NCBI RefSeq assembly: GCF_904063055.1
Contig: NZ_CAJFCN010000007.1
Location: 124,001 to 188,000 of the forward strand
Origin: Pseudomonas paracarnis
Lineage (GTDB): Bacteria; Pseudomonadota; Gammaproteobacteria; Pseudomonadales; Pseudomonadaceae
DNA: 64,000 bases
Reading direction: 5' to 3'
Position 1 is the first letter of the stretch. Each line of letters opens with the position of its first letter. Below are positions 1 through 7,337 of this stretch, in pieces. Below the pieces are notes generated by a model that saw only the letters and a list, made by a program, of their open reading frames with translations, did not search any database and had not been told where the DNA came from. Position numbers and translations under genes: made by a program.

Positions 1-498
1 GTTGCTCTCCATGCCCCACACCGAGACCAGCGCCTGGCGGTCGACGCCATAGCGTTGCTCGATGCTTTGCAGAATATCGGCGTACTTGACCAGCAGTGCC
101 TGGCCATTGCGCACGCGCACCGGCGACAGTGCTCCGTCGAGGTATTCCCACACTGGGCGGGAAAATTCCGGTTGGCTGCGGTCGGCGCGAATCACCGCCA
201 TATCAGGTGTGACGCCGGCAAAAGCGTTATCGAACACGGCCGCAGTGATCCCGGCCTGCAGCGCTTGCGCACGGAAGCCAGCTTGCCATTCGGCAAAGGT
301 CTGGGTCGGCTGGATATCGAGATTGTCCACCGCCAACGGGGCCACCACGGCAGGCGCGATAGCCGGGGCCGTCTGGAGCTTGGGCAGGGGTTGAGCGTCC
401 GCAGCGGTAGGTTTTTCGGCGCAGGCGACAAGCAGAATGAGGCTGGAGGCAGCGATCAATTGGCGCAGGTGCCAATGACGAGAAAGACGAGAGGGCAT
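1..498 (-). CDS. lytic murein transglycosylase, SltB/MltB type (3' part off window)
   Basis: The 166 visible codons start at ATG 498 with a lipoprotein signal (lipobox LVAC, Cys about residue 25), then a Pro/Ala-rich linker and the start of the catalytic fold (FAEWQAGFRAQAL, then QQRYGVDRQ-like text ending in VSVWGMESN). The final ES of GMESN matches the catalytic Glu motif of family 103 lytic transglycosylases, which cleave the MurNAc-GlcNAc bond of peptidoglycan with 1,6-anhydro product. It probably sits in the inner leaflet of the outer membrane. Most of the catalytic domain lies beyond base 1. From memory the syntenic P. aeruginosa gene is PA3992 (SltH). A GTG six bases upstream is a possible alternative start. 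The family call is firm; the exact paralogue is not. Confidence 0.8.
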   Translation of the reverse strand, partial: MPSRLSRHWHLRQLIAASSLILLVACAEKPTAADAQPLPKLQTAPAIAPAVVAPLAVDNLDIQPTQTFAEWQAGFRAQALQAGITAAVFDNAFAGVTPDMAVIRADRSQPEFSRPVWEYLDGALSPVRVRNGQALLVKYADILQSIEQRYGVDRQALVSVWGMESN

Positions 499-559
499 GC
501 ACAGGTCCAGGGGTTACAAATCAGGTACAGACCTTATCATGCCAGAGGGGCGCTTGCCT

Positions 560-724
560 TCAGGCAGCCAGAAAGTAAGAAGCCTCCCAGCTATTAGACT
601 GGAAGGCTTCGCGGCGGTAGCTGCCTTTGCCTTTGCCGGCGCGTTCCTGGCGGCTGCGGAACAAGGGCTGGGCGATGATGGATTTGGCCTTGTTGGGGCC
701 ATGCTTGGATGGCTTTTTGCTCAT
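560..724 (-). CDS. arfA: alternative ribosome-rescue factor ArfA
   Basis: A 54-residue basic protein starting MSKKPSKHGPNKAKS, with the conserved tail GKGKGSYRREAFQS and ending SYFLAA. ArfA rescues ribosomes stalled on mRNAs without a stop codon by recruiting RF2, as a backup to tmRNA trans-translation. The KHGPNKA and GKGSYRR blocks are the family signature. A longer in-frame extension to 769 has no family support, and ATG 724 gives the known N-terminus. The 3' part of the gene contains a perfect-looking hairpin (see 579-610) that in known arfA genes yields truncated non-stop mRNA, so synthesis is high only when tmRNA fails. It lies between the transglycosylase and holA, all on the minus strand. 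Confidence 0.93.
   Translation of the reverse strand: MSKKPSKHGPNKAKSIIAQPLFRSRQERAGKGKGSYRREAFQSNSWEASYFLAA
579..610 (-). promoter_or_regulatory. intragenic hairpin inside arfA (non-stop mRNA switch)
   Basis: The minus strand reads GAAGCCTTCCAG, an 8-base loop TCTAATAG, then CTGGGAGGCTTC: a 12-base stem with a single mismatch. It covers codons 39 to 49 of arfA, upstream of the stop codon. In E. coli a comparable hairpin in arfA leads to RNase III cleavage or termination inside the reading frame, which makes arfA mRNA a tmRNA target. The same role here is inferred from position and structure. Confidence 0.75.
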
Positions 725-842
725 GGTGGATTCTCTCGCTTGAGGGTGGAATGCAGCGGTGCAAATCATCTGCCGAAGTGGGCCGGCTGTAAAGCCCGTC
801 GATAGGTGGGAAATGTCGCAAATAGGCAGTGGGCAGAGTCAA

Positions 843-870
843 TGTGGGAGCAGGCAAGCCAGCTCCCACA
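843..870. repeat. shortened REP palindrome
   Basis: A compact copy of the main REP family: the outer arms TGTGGGAGC and GCTCCCACA are kept and the central spacer of the full 87-base units is missing. It lies in the 173-base gap downstream of holA and upstream of arfA; nothing else is evident in that gap. Confidence 0.8.
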
Positions 871-897
871 GGGTTTTGTGCCGTTGTACAGAGGTGG

Positions 898-1935
898 TTA
901 TTCGGCAGGCAACGCCAGGCGCTGGCCAGCCATCAACAGCGACAAGCGGCTCAGGCTCATCCACGGCGAGCCGGCCGCCTGGCCTTTGATCTGTGCGTCG
1001 ATGCGCTGCGCTTCCAGTAACAGTTGCGCCCAGCGTTGCGCCGAGTGCCGTTGCAGGGCTTTGCTCATCAGGGGTTTGCGCTTGTCCCACACCGGCGGCC
1101 TGGCCTGGCTGAAGCATTTGTCCAGCGGTGTGCCTTGGCTGTATTGCAGGGCAATGTTCGCCAACACCCGCAGCTCACGGGCCAGTGCCCACAGAATCAC
1201 CGGTGGTTCCACTCCTTCGCCACGCAGGCCTTCGAGCATGCGCAGGGCGTGGGCGGGTTCGCCGTTGAGGATGGCGTCCACCAGGCCGAACACATCAAAG
1301 CGTGCGCTATCGGCCACTGCGCCTTGCACGGTTTCGACGGTGATCTGCCCGTCTTCAGCCATCAACTTGAGCTTTTCGATCTCCTGGGCGGCGGCAAGCA
1401 GGTTGCCCTCGACCCGAGCGGCGATCAGTTCCACGGCATCCTGTGTCGCCGCCAGCCCTGATTGCGACAGGCGCTGACGAATCCACTGCGGCAACTGGTT
1501 GCTGTCCACCGGCCAGATCTGGATGAACTGAGTCTGTGGACCTTCAACCAGGGCCTTGCCCCACTTGGTTTTCTGCGCGCTGCCGTCAAGCTTGGGCAGG
1601 CTGACCAGCAGCACGGTGTCTTCGGCGGGGCGCGAGCAGTATTCCATCAGGGCCGCCGCGCCTTTATCGCCCGGCTTGCCCGAGGGCAGGCGCAGTTCCA
1701 GCAGGCGTTTTTCGGCAAACAGCGACATGCTCGCGCCAGCTTGCAGCAGCGTGCCCCAGTCGAAACTGGCGTCAGCACTGAACACCTGGCGTTCATCGAA
1801 ACCTTGCTGGCGTGCGGCGGTGCGGATAGCGTCGGCCGCTTCCTGGCACAGTAGCGGGTCGTCGCCGCTGACGATGTACACAGGCGCAAGGCCACCTTGC
1901 AGGTGTTTGGCGAGTTGGGCGGGGGCAAGTTTCAT
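898..1935 (-). CDS. holA: DNA polymerase III delta subunit
   Basis: 345 residues, the normal size of HolA, starting MKLAPAQLAKHL with the family pattern YIVSGDDPLLCQEA near residue 20. Delta is the clamp-loader subunit that opens the beta sliding clamp so that it can be loaded on primed DNA; it acts in the cytoplasm with DnaX and HolB. The conserved region GPQTQFIQIWPVD and the DVFGLVDAILNG block (about residue 215) fit the AAA+-like fold with degenerate Walker residues usual for delta. It follows lptE by 39 bases, and leuS-lptE-holA is a common gammaproteobacterial gene order. The three genes are probably co-transcribed. Confidence 0.96.
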   Translation of the reverse strand: MKLAPAQLAKHLQGGLAPVYIVSGDDPLLCQEAADAIRTAARQQGFDERQVFSADASFDWGTLLQAGASMSLFAEKRLLELRLPSGKPGDKGAAALMEYCSRPAEDTVLLVSLPKLDGSAQKTKWGKALVEGPQTQFIQIWPVDSNQLPQWIRQRLSQSGLAATQDAVELIAARVEGNLLAAAQEIEKLKLMAEDGQITVETVQGAVADSARFDVFGLVDAILNGEPAHALRMLEGLRGEGVEPPVILWALARELRVLANIALQYSQGTPLDKCFSQARPPVWDKRKPLMSKALQRHSAQRWAQLLLEAQRIDAQIKGQAAGSPWMSLSRLSLLMAGQRLALPAE

Positions 1936-1974
1936 AGGCAGGGCGAACGGGGCGCCAGGGGCGCCCCGTCTGGC

Positions 1975-2580
1975 TTACTCGACAGGGACTTCAACAGGCG
2001 ACTGTTTCGGCGTGTTGTCTTCATATTCCTGCGCGGCTTTCAGGGCGTCGGCATCAGCCTTGGCCTTGTTGTCGGCCACTTGCTGCAGCTCAGCCAGTTT
2101 TTCCGGAGTGAGCATTTGCAGGCGAGTCATCATGCGCTGGATCAGCTCACGACGCATTTCCTTGCGCACCTGGATGGTCTCGGAGTCCGAACCCACCAGG
2201 TTGTTGCCATCGTGGCTCACCACTTTCTGCACCTGGATCTTGTCACCCATCAACGGCAACTGATCACGGCCTTGTATTTCGAACATCAGCGCCGTGTTCA
2301 ACTCGACGTCGGACGCACGGCCAGCACTCGCGTAGCTGATATTGCGCTGGGTTTCTCGCTCATCCGTCAGGATCAGTTTGTAGGTGGCGCCGTTGTACAC
2401 GTGCACACCGCTGTTTTCCAGGGTCTGGCGCAGCTGGGTGACGGTTTCGCCGTAGGCGTTGCGGGCGCTGACGTCGAGTTCCTTGAGCGACAGCTCATTG
2501 GTGCCGGTACCGCGCAGCTGGAAGCCGCAAGCGCTCAACAGCACGGCAAGGCCCATAACCAGCAGATTGCGTTTGATCAT
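1975..2580 (-). CDS. lptE: LPS-assembly lipoprotein LptE
   Basis: 201 residues with a lipoprotein signal peptide: basic start MIKRNLL, hydrophobic core and lipobox LSAC with Cys18, followed by GFQLRGTG, the LptE/RlpB signature. LptE plugs the LptD barrel in the outer membrane and helps place lipopolysaccharide in the outer leaflet. The C-terminal third is rich in Gln/Ala/Glu and ends with a Pro/Val-rich tail, as in Pseudomonas orthologues. The gene sits between leuS (88 bases upstream) and holA (39 bases downstream), which supports the assignment and an operon. Confidence 0.95.
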   Translation of the reverse strand: MIKRNLLVMGLAVLLSACGFQLRGTGTNELSLKELDVSARNAYGETVTQLRQTLENSGVHVYNGATYKLILTDERETQRNISYASAGRASDVELNTALMFEIQGRDQLPLMGDKIQVQKVVSHDGNNLVGSDSETIQVRKEMRRELIQRMMTRLQMLTPEKLAELQQVADNKAKADADALKAAQEYEDNTPKQSPVEVPVE

Positions 2581-2668
2581 TTTGTTGCTCCCCTTGAAAC
2601 CAGGTGGGCCTTCTCGGGCCCTAAAGGTTTAGTTCGGCGTGGGGCCCAAGCCCCGCGCCTGATCCGAT

Positions 2669-5275
2669 TTAGCTGGCGACGATATTGACCAGTTTGCCAG
2701 GCACCACGATCACCTTGCGGATGGTCAGGCCTTCGGTAAAGCGCAGCACGTTCTCATTGATACGTGCAGCTGCTTCAACCTCTTCACGGCTGGCGCTGGC
2801 CGGCATGTCGATCTGGCCACGCAGTTTACCGTTAACCTGGATGACCAGTTGCAGCGTGTCCTGTACCAGGGCGCTGTCATCCTGCACCGGCCAGGCGGCA
2901 TCGATGACGGCACCGCTGTGGCCCAGACGGCTCCACAGTTCATGGCTGATGTGCGGCGTGATCGGCGCGAGCAACAGGGTAACTGTTTCCAGGCCTTCCT
3001 GGATCAGCGCACGATCTTGTTCGGTCGCCTGCGAGGCTTTTTCCAGCACGTTCATCAGCGTCATCACCTGGGCGATGGCGGTGTTGAACTTGTGGTTCTG
3101 CCCGACGTCCTGGCTGGCCTGGCGGATAGCCAGGTGGATGCTGCGGCGCACGGCTTTCTGCTCGTCGTTCAAGGCGCCGATGTCCAGCTTGCCCGGCAGG
3201 CCCTGGCTGACATGGGCGTGGGCCAGGCGCCAGACGCGCTTGAGGAAACGGTGCGAACCTTCAACGCCAGAGTCGGACCATTCGGCGCTCATGTCAGGCG
3301 GCGAGGCAAACATCATGAACAGGCGGCAGGTGTCGGCGCCGAACTGATCGATCATCGACTGTGGGTCGACGCCGTTGTTCTTGGACTTGGCCATCTTCTC
3401 GGTGCCACCGATTTCCACCGGCAGGCCGTCGGCCTTCAATTTGGCGCTGATGACCTTGGCCTTGCTGTCACGCTCAAGCTCGACATCCGCCGGGTTGAAC
3501 CAGGTGTAGGCGCCATTGGCTTCGCGACGATAGTAAGTGTCGGCGATCACCATGCCCTGGGTCAGCAGGTTCTTGAACGGCTCATCGGAGCTCACCAGAC
3601 CTTCGTCACGCATCAGCTTGTGGAAGAAGCGCGCATACAGCAGGTGGAGGATGGCGTGTTCGATGCCACCGATGTACTGATCCACCGGCAACCAATGGTC
3701 GGCTGCGGATTTCTCCACCAGGCCGCCTTCATAGTGCGGCGAGGCATAACGAGCGTAGTACCACGAGGACTCGACGAAGGTGTCCATGGTGTCGGTTTCA
3801 CGCTTGGCCGGTGCGCCGCACTTAGGGCAGCTGCACTCGTAGAACTCAGGCATGCGTGCCAACGGCGAGCCAGCGCCATCCGGCACCACGTCTTCTGGCA
3901 ACACGACCGGCAGTTGGTCTTCCGGTACCGGCACGTCGCCGCAGGTTTGGCAGTGGATGATCGGGATCGGGCAGCCCCAGTAGCGCTGGCGGCTGATGCC
4001 CCAGTCGCGCAGGCGGAACTGGGTGCGCGAGGCACCGAGGTTTTTCTGGATCAGGGCAACTTCCATGGCATCGAAGGCGCCCTGGAAGTCCATGCCGTCG
4101 AATTCGCCGGAGTTGATCAGCGTGCCGTGCTCGCCGTAGGCGTCTTGCCACGGAGCGGGGTTGGTGTCGCCCGAGCTGGTGCGCACGACCGACTTGATCG
4201 GCAGGCTGTACTTGGTAGCGAATTCGAAATCGCGCTCGTCGTGGGCCGGCACGGCCATGACGGCGCCATCGCCGTAGTGCATCAATACGTAGTTGGCGAC
4301 CCAAACCGGCAGTTTCTCGCCGGTCAGCGGGTGCTCGACGAACAGGCCGGTTGGCAGGCCTTTTTTCTCCTGGGTGGCGACGTCGGCTTCGGCCACGCTG
4401 CCGCCTTTGCATTCAGCGATGAACGCCTGCTGCTCAGGGTTGTTCTGTGCGGCCTGGGTGGCCAGCGGGTGTTCGGCGGCCACGGCGACGTAGGTCGCGC
4501 CCATCAGGGTGTCTGGGCGGGTGGTGAAGACCTTGAGTGCGCCCGCTTCGCCGATGGAGTCGACGTTGTATGGGAACTGCACTTCCATGCCCTTGGATTT
4601 GCCGATCCAGTTGCGCTGCATGGTCTTGACCTGTTCAGGCCAGCCCGGCAGATCGTCGAGGCTCGACAACAGTTCATCCGCGTAGGCGGTGATCTTGAAG
4701 TAGTACATCGGGATTTCGCGCTTTTCGATCAGCGCGCCGGAACGCCAGCCGCGACCGTCGATAACCTGTTCGTTGGCCAGTACGGTCTGGTCGATCGGGT
4801 CCCAGTTCACGGTGCCGCTTTTTTTGTAGATCACACCTTTTTCGAACAGGCGCGTGAACAGCCATTGTTCCCAACGGTAGTAATCCGGCTTGCAGGTGGT
4901 GACCTCGCGGGACCAGTCCACCGCCAGGCCCAGGCTGCGCAGCTGGGTCTTCATGTAGGCGATGTTTTCGTAGGTCCACTTGGCGGGCGCCACGTTGTTT
5001 TTCATCGCGGCGTTTTCTGCCGGCATGCCGAAGGCGTCCCAACCCATAGGTTGCAACACGTTCTTGCCGAGCATGCGCTGGTAGCGCGAAATCACGTCGC
5101 CGATGGTGTAGTTGCGCACGTGCCCCATGTGTAGCTTGCCGCTGGGGTAAGGGAACATCGATAGGCAGTAGTAAGTCTCCTTGCCTGGCTGTTCACTGAC
5201 TTCAAAGGACTTTTGCTCGTCCCAGAAGGTTTGGGCGGCATTTTCTATTTCACGGGGCTGATATTGTTCGTGCAT
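2669..5275 (-). CDS. leuS: leucyl-tRNA synthetase
   Basis: 868 residues from ATG 5275 (MHEQYQPREIENAAQ). An open frame extends further upstream to 5524 but that part has no family resemblance. The enzyme charges tRNA-Leu using ATP. The class I signature appears as PYPSGKLHMGHVRNY (HMGH, about residue 45) and KMAKSKNNG (KMSKS type, about residue 620). Between them lie the CP1 editing domain, with TTRPDTLMGATY and HDERDFEF, and a zinc-type Cys cluster (CQTCGD, CSCPKCG). It is the first gene of the leuS-lptE-holA run. The 261 bases between this start and the divergent gene at 5537 must hold both promoters; no T-box or attenuator was recognised. Confidence 0.97.
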   Translation of the reverse strand: MHEQYQPREIENAAQTFWDEQKSFEVSEQPGKETYYCLSMFPYPSGKLHMGHVRNYTIGDVISRYQRMLGKNVLQPMGWDAFGMPAENAAMKNNVAPAKWTYENIAYMKTQLRSLGLAVDWSREVTTCKPDYYRWEQWLFTRLFEKGVIYKKSGTVNWDPIDQTVLANEQVIDGRGWRSGALIEKREIPMYYFKITAYADELLSSLDDLPGWPEQVKTMQRNWIGKSKGMEVQFPYNVDSIGEAGALKVFTTRPDTLMGATYVAVAAEHPLATQAAQNNPEQQAFIAECKGGSVAEADVATQEKKGLPTGLFVEHPLTGEKLPVWVANYVLMHYGDGAVMAVPAHDERDFEFATKYSLPIKSVVRTSSGDTNPAPWQDAYGEHGTLINSGEFDGMDFQGAFDAMEVALIQKNLGASRTQFRLRDWGISRQRYWGCPIPIIHCQTCGDVPVPEDQLPVVLPEDVVPDGAGSPLARMPEFYECSCPKCGAPAKRETDTMDTFVESSWYYARYASPHYEGGLVEKSAADHWLPVDQYIGGIEHAILHLLYARFFHKLMRDEGLVSSDEPFKNLLTQGMVIADTYYRREANGAYTWFNPADVELERDSKAKVISAKLKADGLPVEIGGTEKMAKSKNNGVDPQSMIDQFGADTCRLFMMFASPPDMSAEWSDSGVEGSHRFLKRVWRLAHAHVSQGLPGKLDIGALNDEQKAVRRSIHLAIRQASQDVGQNHKFNTAIAQVMTLMNVLEKASQATEQDRALIQEGLETVTLLLAPITPHISHELWSRLGHSGAVIDAAWPVQDDSALVQDTLQLVIQVNGKLRGQIDMPASASREEVEAAARINENVLRFTEGLTIRKVIVVPGKLVNIVAS

Positions 5276-5536
5276 GGCTACTTTTGAACTGGATAGGGGT
5301 GGCCTAATCCTCTTCGGTGCACTGTCCGGGTTGTTCGACACCAAGAAGCGGCGCGTCCGTGCCCAAACCCTGCGGGAAGTGGAGTTACAGGAAGCGCCGT
5401 AGCATACATGACCCCACTCTATCGAGGGAAACCCTGATTGCGCGGCAAGGGCCGTCTGTCGCGGCACCGGGCAGGCGCAGCCACGGGGGCTACGCTGTTT
5501 AGTGGGGAGCAAGTATTTCTTCAATGAGGTGAGGGG

Positions 5537-5842
5537 ATGGTTGAATCGCAGCGAACTTTAACGAAACCGCAGTTGTATGAAGGATTGATCGACCGTTTGG
5601 GTCGGGCATTGGATGCCGCAAGAACCGCAGGCCGATTGCGTGATGAGCGGCCTCTGGAGCTGGAGTTGCGAGGCTTGAGCCAGGCGGAACTTGAATTGAT
5701 CAAGAACTACCTGGCGTTGAATCACGACCGCGCCTCCCATGGGCAGGCTTCCCCGCCCGCTCATTCGGCCAAGGTCATCTGGCTCAAAGACCTGGCGACC
5801 GGCCGCGGGCCAGAGAACTTCCGGTCCGTGCGGTGCAAGTGA
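5537..5842 (+). CDS. small conserved protein of unknown function
   Basis: 101 residues, mostly helical and charged (GLIDRLGRALDAARTAGRLRDERPLELELRGLS), with no signal peptide or membrane segment. The ribosome binding site GAGGTGAGGGG sits directly before ATG 5537, which fixes the start. It is divergent from leuS. The N-terminal half resembles the start of YbeL-type (DUF1451) proteins, which are often found next to leuS, but the zinc-ribbon C-terminus expected for that family is not visible; only one Cys is present near the end. Function not assigned. Confidence 0.7.
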   Translation: MVESQRTLTKPQLYEGLIDRLGRALDAARTAGRLRDERPLELELRGLSQAELELIKNYLALNHDRASHGQASPPAHSAKVIWLKDLATGRGPENFRSVRCK

Positions 5843-5917
5843 GCCACGCGTTATCCGTTAGCGTTATCAAAATGTTGTCGGTAAGGATTGTTGCAAAACC
5901 CCGATGCATCTAGGCTG

Positions 5918-5939
5918 CGGGCATCTTTGGAGATGCCCG
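5918..5939 (+). promoter_or_regulatory. hairpin holding the Shine-Dalgarno of the ydcF-like gene
   Basis: CGGGCATC, loop TTTGGA, GATGCCCG: a perfect 8-base stem. The ribosome-binding bases GGAG start in the loop and the stem ends one base before ATG 5940. Such a structure could limit translation initiation; this is inferred from geometry only. Confidence 0.5.
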
Positions 5940-6701
5940 ATGCCTTTTCGTTATTTCATTAAACAACTGTTGTTGCCGCCCGGTATTTTTCTGCTGTTGC
6001 TGGCGTGTGCCTGGTGGTTTCGCCGCAGCCGTCCACGCCTGGCGGGCTTGTGCTTTGCCCTCGGGCTGGGCGGGATGTGGTTGATCAGCCTGCCAGTGAT
6101 GGTGCAGTGGGGCGCCCGTGTCCTGGAGACAGAACCACCTTTGGCCCGGGAAGACTGGGCCACCTTGGCCCAGCGTGCCGACGCGATTGTGGTGCTGGGC
6201 TCGGGGCGCGAGCGCGGTGACATTGCCTGGGGCAGCGACCAGCCCACCGGTATTGGCCTGGAGCGTGAGCGTTTTGCCGCGCGGCTGGCCAAAGCATCCG
6301 GTTTGCCAGTGCTGACCAGCGGTGGCTTGCACTACGGCACGCCGCCCAGTGAGGCCGAGCTGATGGCCGTGTCGATGCAGGATGACTTCGGTGTCACCGT
6401 ACGCTGGAAAGAAGAGCGAAGCCGCACTACCTGGGAAAACGCCCAGATGAGCGCCGAGATACTCTTGCCTCAAGGCATCAAGCGTGTGGTAGTGGTGACC
6501 CAGGCCTGGCACATGCCGCGTTCGGTGTGGAGTTTTGAAAAGGCCGGCTTCACCGTGGTGCCGGGGCCGGTGGGCTTTTTGGGTGTGGACCATGGCCGAC
6601 CGCTGGGCGGCTGGATGCCGGAGGTCAAGGCGGTGTGGCAAAGCGGGCAGTTGATCAATGAAGCGGTGGGGCAGGTGGGGTATCGGTTGTTTTACCGGTA
6701 G
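5940..6701 (+). CDS. YdcF/ElyC family membrane protein (DUF218)
   Basis: 253 residues with two N-terminal membrane segments (LLLPPGIFLLLLACAWWF and LCFALGLGGMWLISLPVMV) followed by the DUF218 domain: DAIVVLGSG about residue 82, LPVLTSGG about residue 120, and VVTQAWHMPRSVWSF near residue 185. ElyC (YcbC), SanA and YdcF belong to this family; ElyC acts in cell-envelope and undecaprenyl-phosphate metabolism. ATG 5940 is preferred over an in-frame ATG at 5904 because only the former has a ribosome binding site and it starts directly at the membrane segment. The exact substrate is unknown. Confidence 0.85.
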   Translation: MPFRYFIKQLLLPPGIFLLLLACAWWFRRSRPRLAGLCFALGLGGMWLISLPVMVQWGARVLETEPPLAREDWATLAQRADAIVVLGSGRERGDIAWGSDQPTGIGLERERFAARLAKASGLPVLTSGGLHYGTPPSEAELMAVSMQDDFGVTVRWKEERSRTTWENAQMSAEILLPQGIKRVVVVTQAWHMPRSVWSFEKAGFTVVPGPVGFLGVDHGRPLGGWMPEVKAVWQSGQLINEAVGQVGYRLFYR

Positions 6702-6723
6702 GCGCAACACAGGAGATCAAAAT

Positions 6724-6794
6724 GTGGGAGCTGGCTTGCCTGCGATGGCGGTGGGTCAGTGAGCACTCAGGGCACTGATACACCGCCATCGCAG
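6724..6794. repeat. REPIN copy with truncated right arm
   Basis: Starts with the standard left arm GTGGGAGCTGGCTTGCC plus TGCGATGGCGG and has the spacer and CCGCCATCGCAG of the right arm, but the rest of that arm is missing. It lies just after the YdcF-like gene. Confidence 0.8.
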
Positions 6795-6834
6795 CATAGG
6801 TATCTACACAACTTCAATACGACACTGACCCTGT

Positions 6835-6855
6835 GGCGAGGGAGCTTGCTCCCGT
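6835..6855. repeat. single REP of a second sequence class
   Basis: GCGAGGGAGCTTGCTCCCG type palindrome (GGGAGC AAGCTCCC core), a REP class different from the main one here. Only one other distinct class member (59509-59536) has a comparable short palindrome. Confidence 0.6.
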
Positions 6856-6902
6856 GACGGCCTGACAGCCAGCGCTGTTCTAACTGACGCGCCGCTGTCC
6901 TA

Positions 6903-7335
6903 ATGTGGGAGCTGGCTTGCCTGCGAAGACGGCCTGACAGTCAACACAGTTGGACCGTGTACATATCCATTCCTGCGGTAACGGCCGCCTAGGGTTCCGC
7001 TCTGACAGCGGCTCACTTTTGAAAAGCGCAAAAGTAAGCAAAACGCTCTTGCCCCACCACTCGGCACCTCGCCCAGGCTCGGTGTGCCCGTAATCCGCCA
7101 GTGATTTGGGGGGCCGCCGCCACGCGCCATCCATGGCGCGGGGCGGCTAAACCGGCATCCCTGCCGGTTTACCCCCCAAATCCCTGTCGAATTCCGGCCA
7201 GCGTGGTTTAACGGGGCGCCTAAGATCAAAAGCAGATCAAGAGCGGCTCGCTTCGCATCGTGGTTACCGGCGGCTGCGGCGAACTGTACAGTTGTGCAGA
7301 TACCTATCGCCATCGCAGGCAAGCCAGCTCCCACA
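6903..7335. repeat. split REPIN enclosing a multi-stem intergenic repeat
   Basis: A left REP arm (GTGGGAGCTGGCTTGCC, 6904-6932) and a right arm (GGCAAGCCAGCTCCCAC, to 7335) are about 370 bases apart instead of the usual 30 to 40. The DNA between them includes a long conserved-looking intergenic element with nested inverted repeats at 7103-7182. No reading frame in it looks genuine. I recall similar elements repeated between genes in other Pseudomonas genomes. This accounts for most of the 636-base gene-free stretch between the YdcF-like gene and lnt. Confidence 0.6.
7103..7182. repeat. three-stem inverted-repeat structure
   Basis: The outer arms GATTTGGGGGG (7103-7113) and CCCCCCAAATC (7172-7182) are a perfect 11-base inverted repeat. 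Inside are two further hairpins: CGCGCCAT/ATGGCGCG, extended by CCGCC/GGCGG, and AACCGGCA/TGCCGGTT. Together they can fold as a three-way junction on either strand. Confidence 0.7.
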
Positions 7336-7337
7336 GG

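Noticed and set aside
2849..5134. 761-codon open frame on the plus strand
   Set aside because: It lies fully antisense to leuS, whose product has all family motifs. High-GC codon bias opens the opposite frame; the translation has no recognisable domain.
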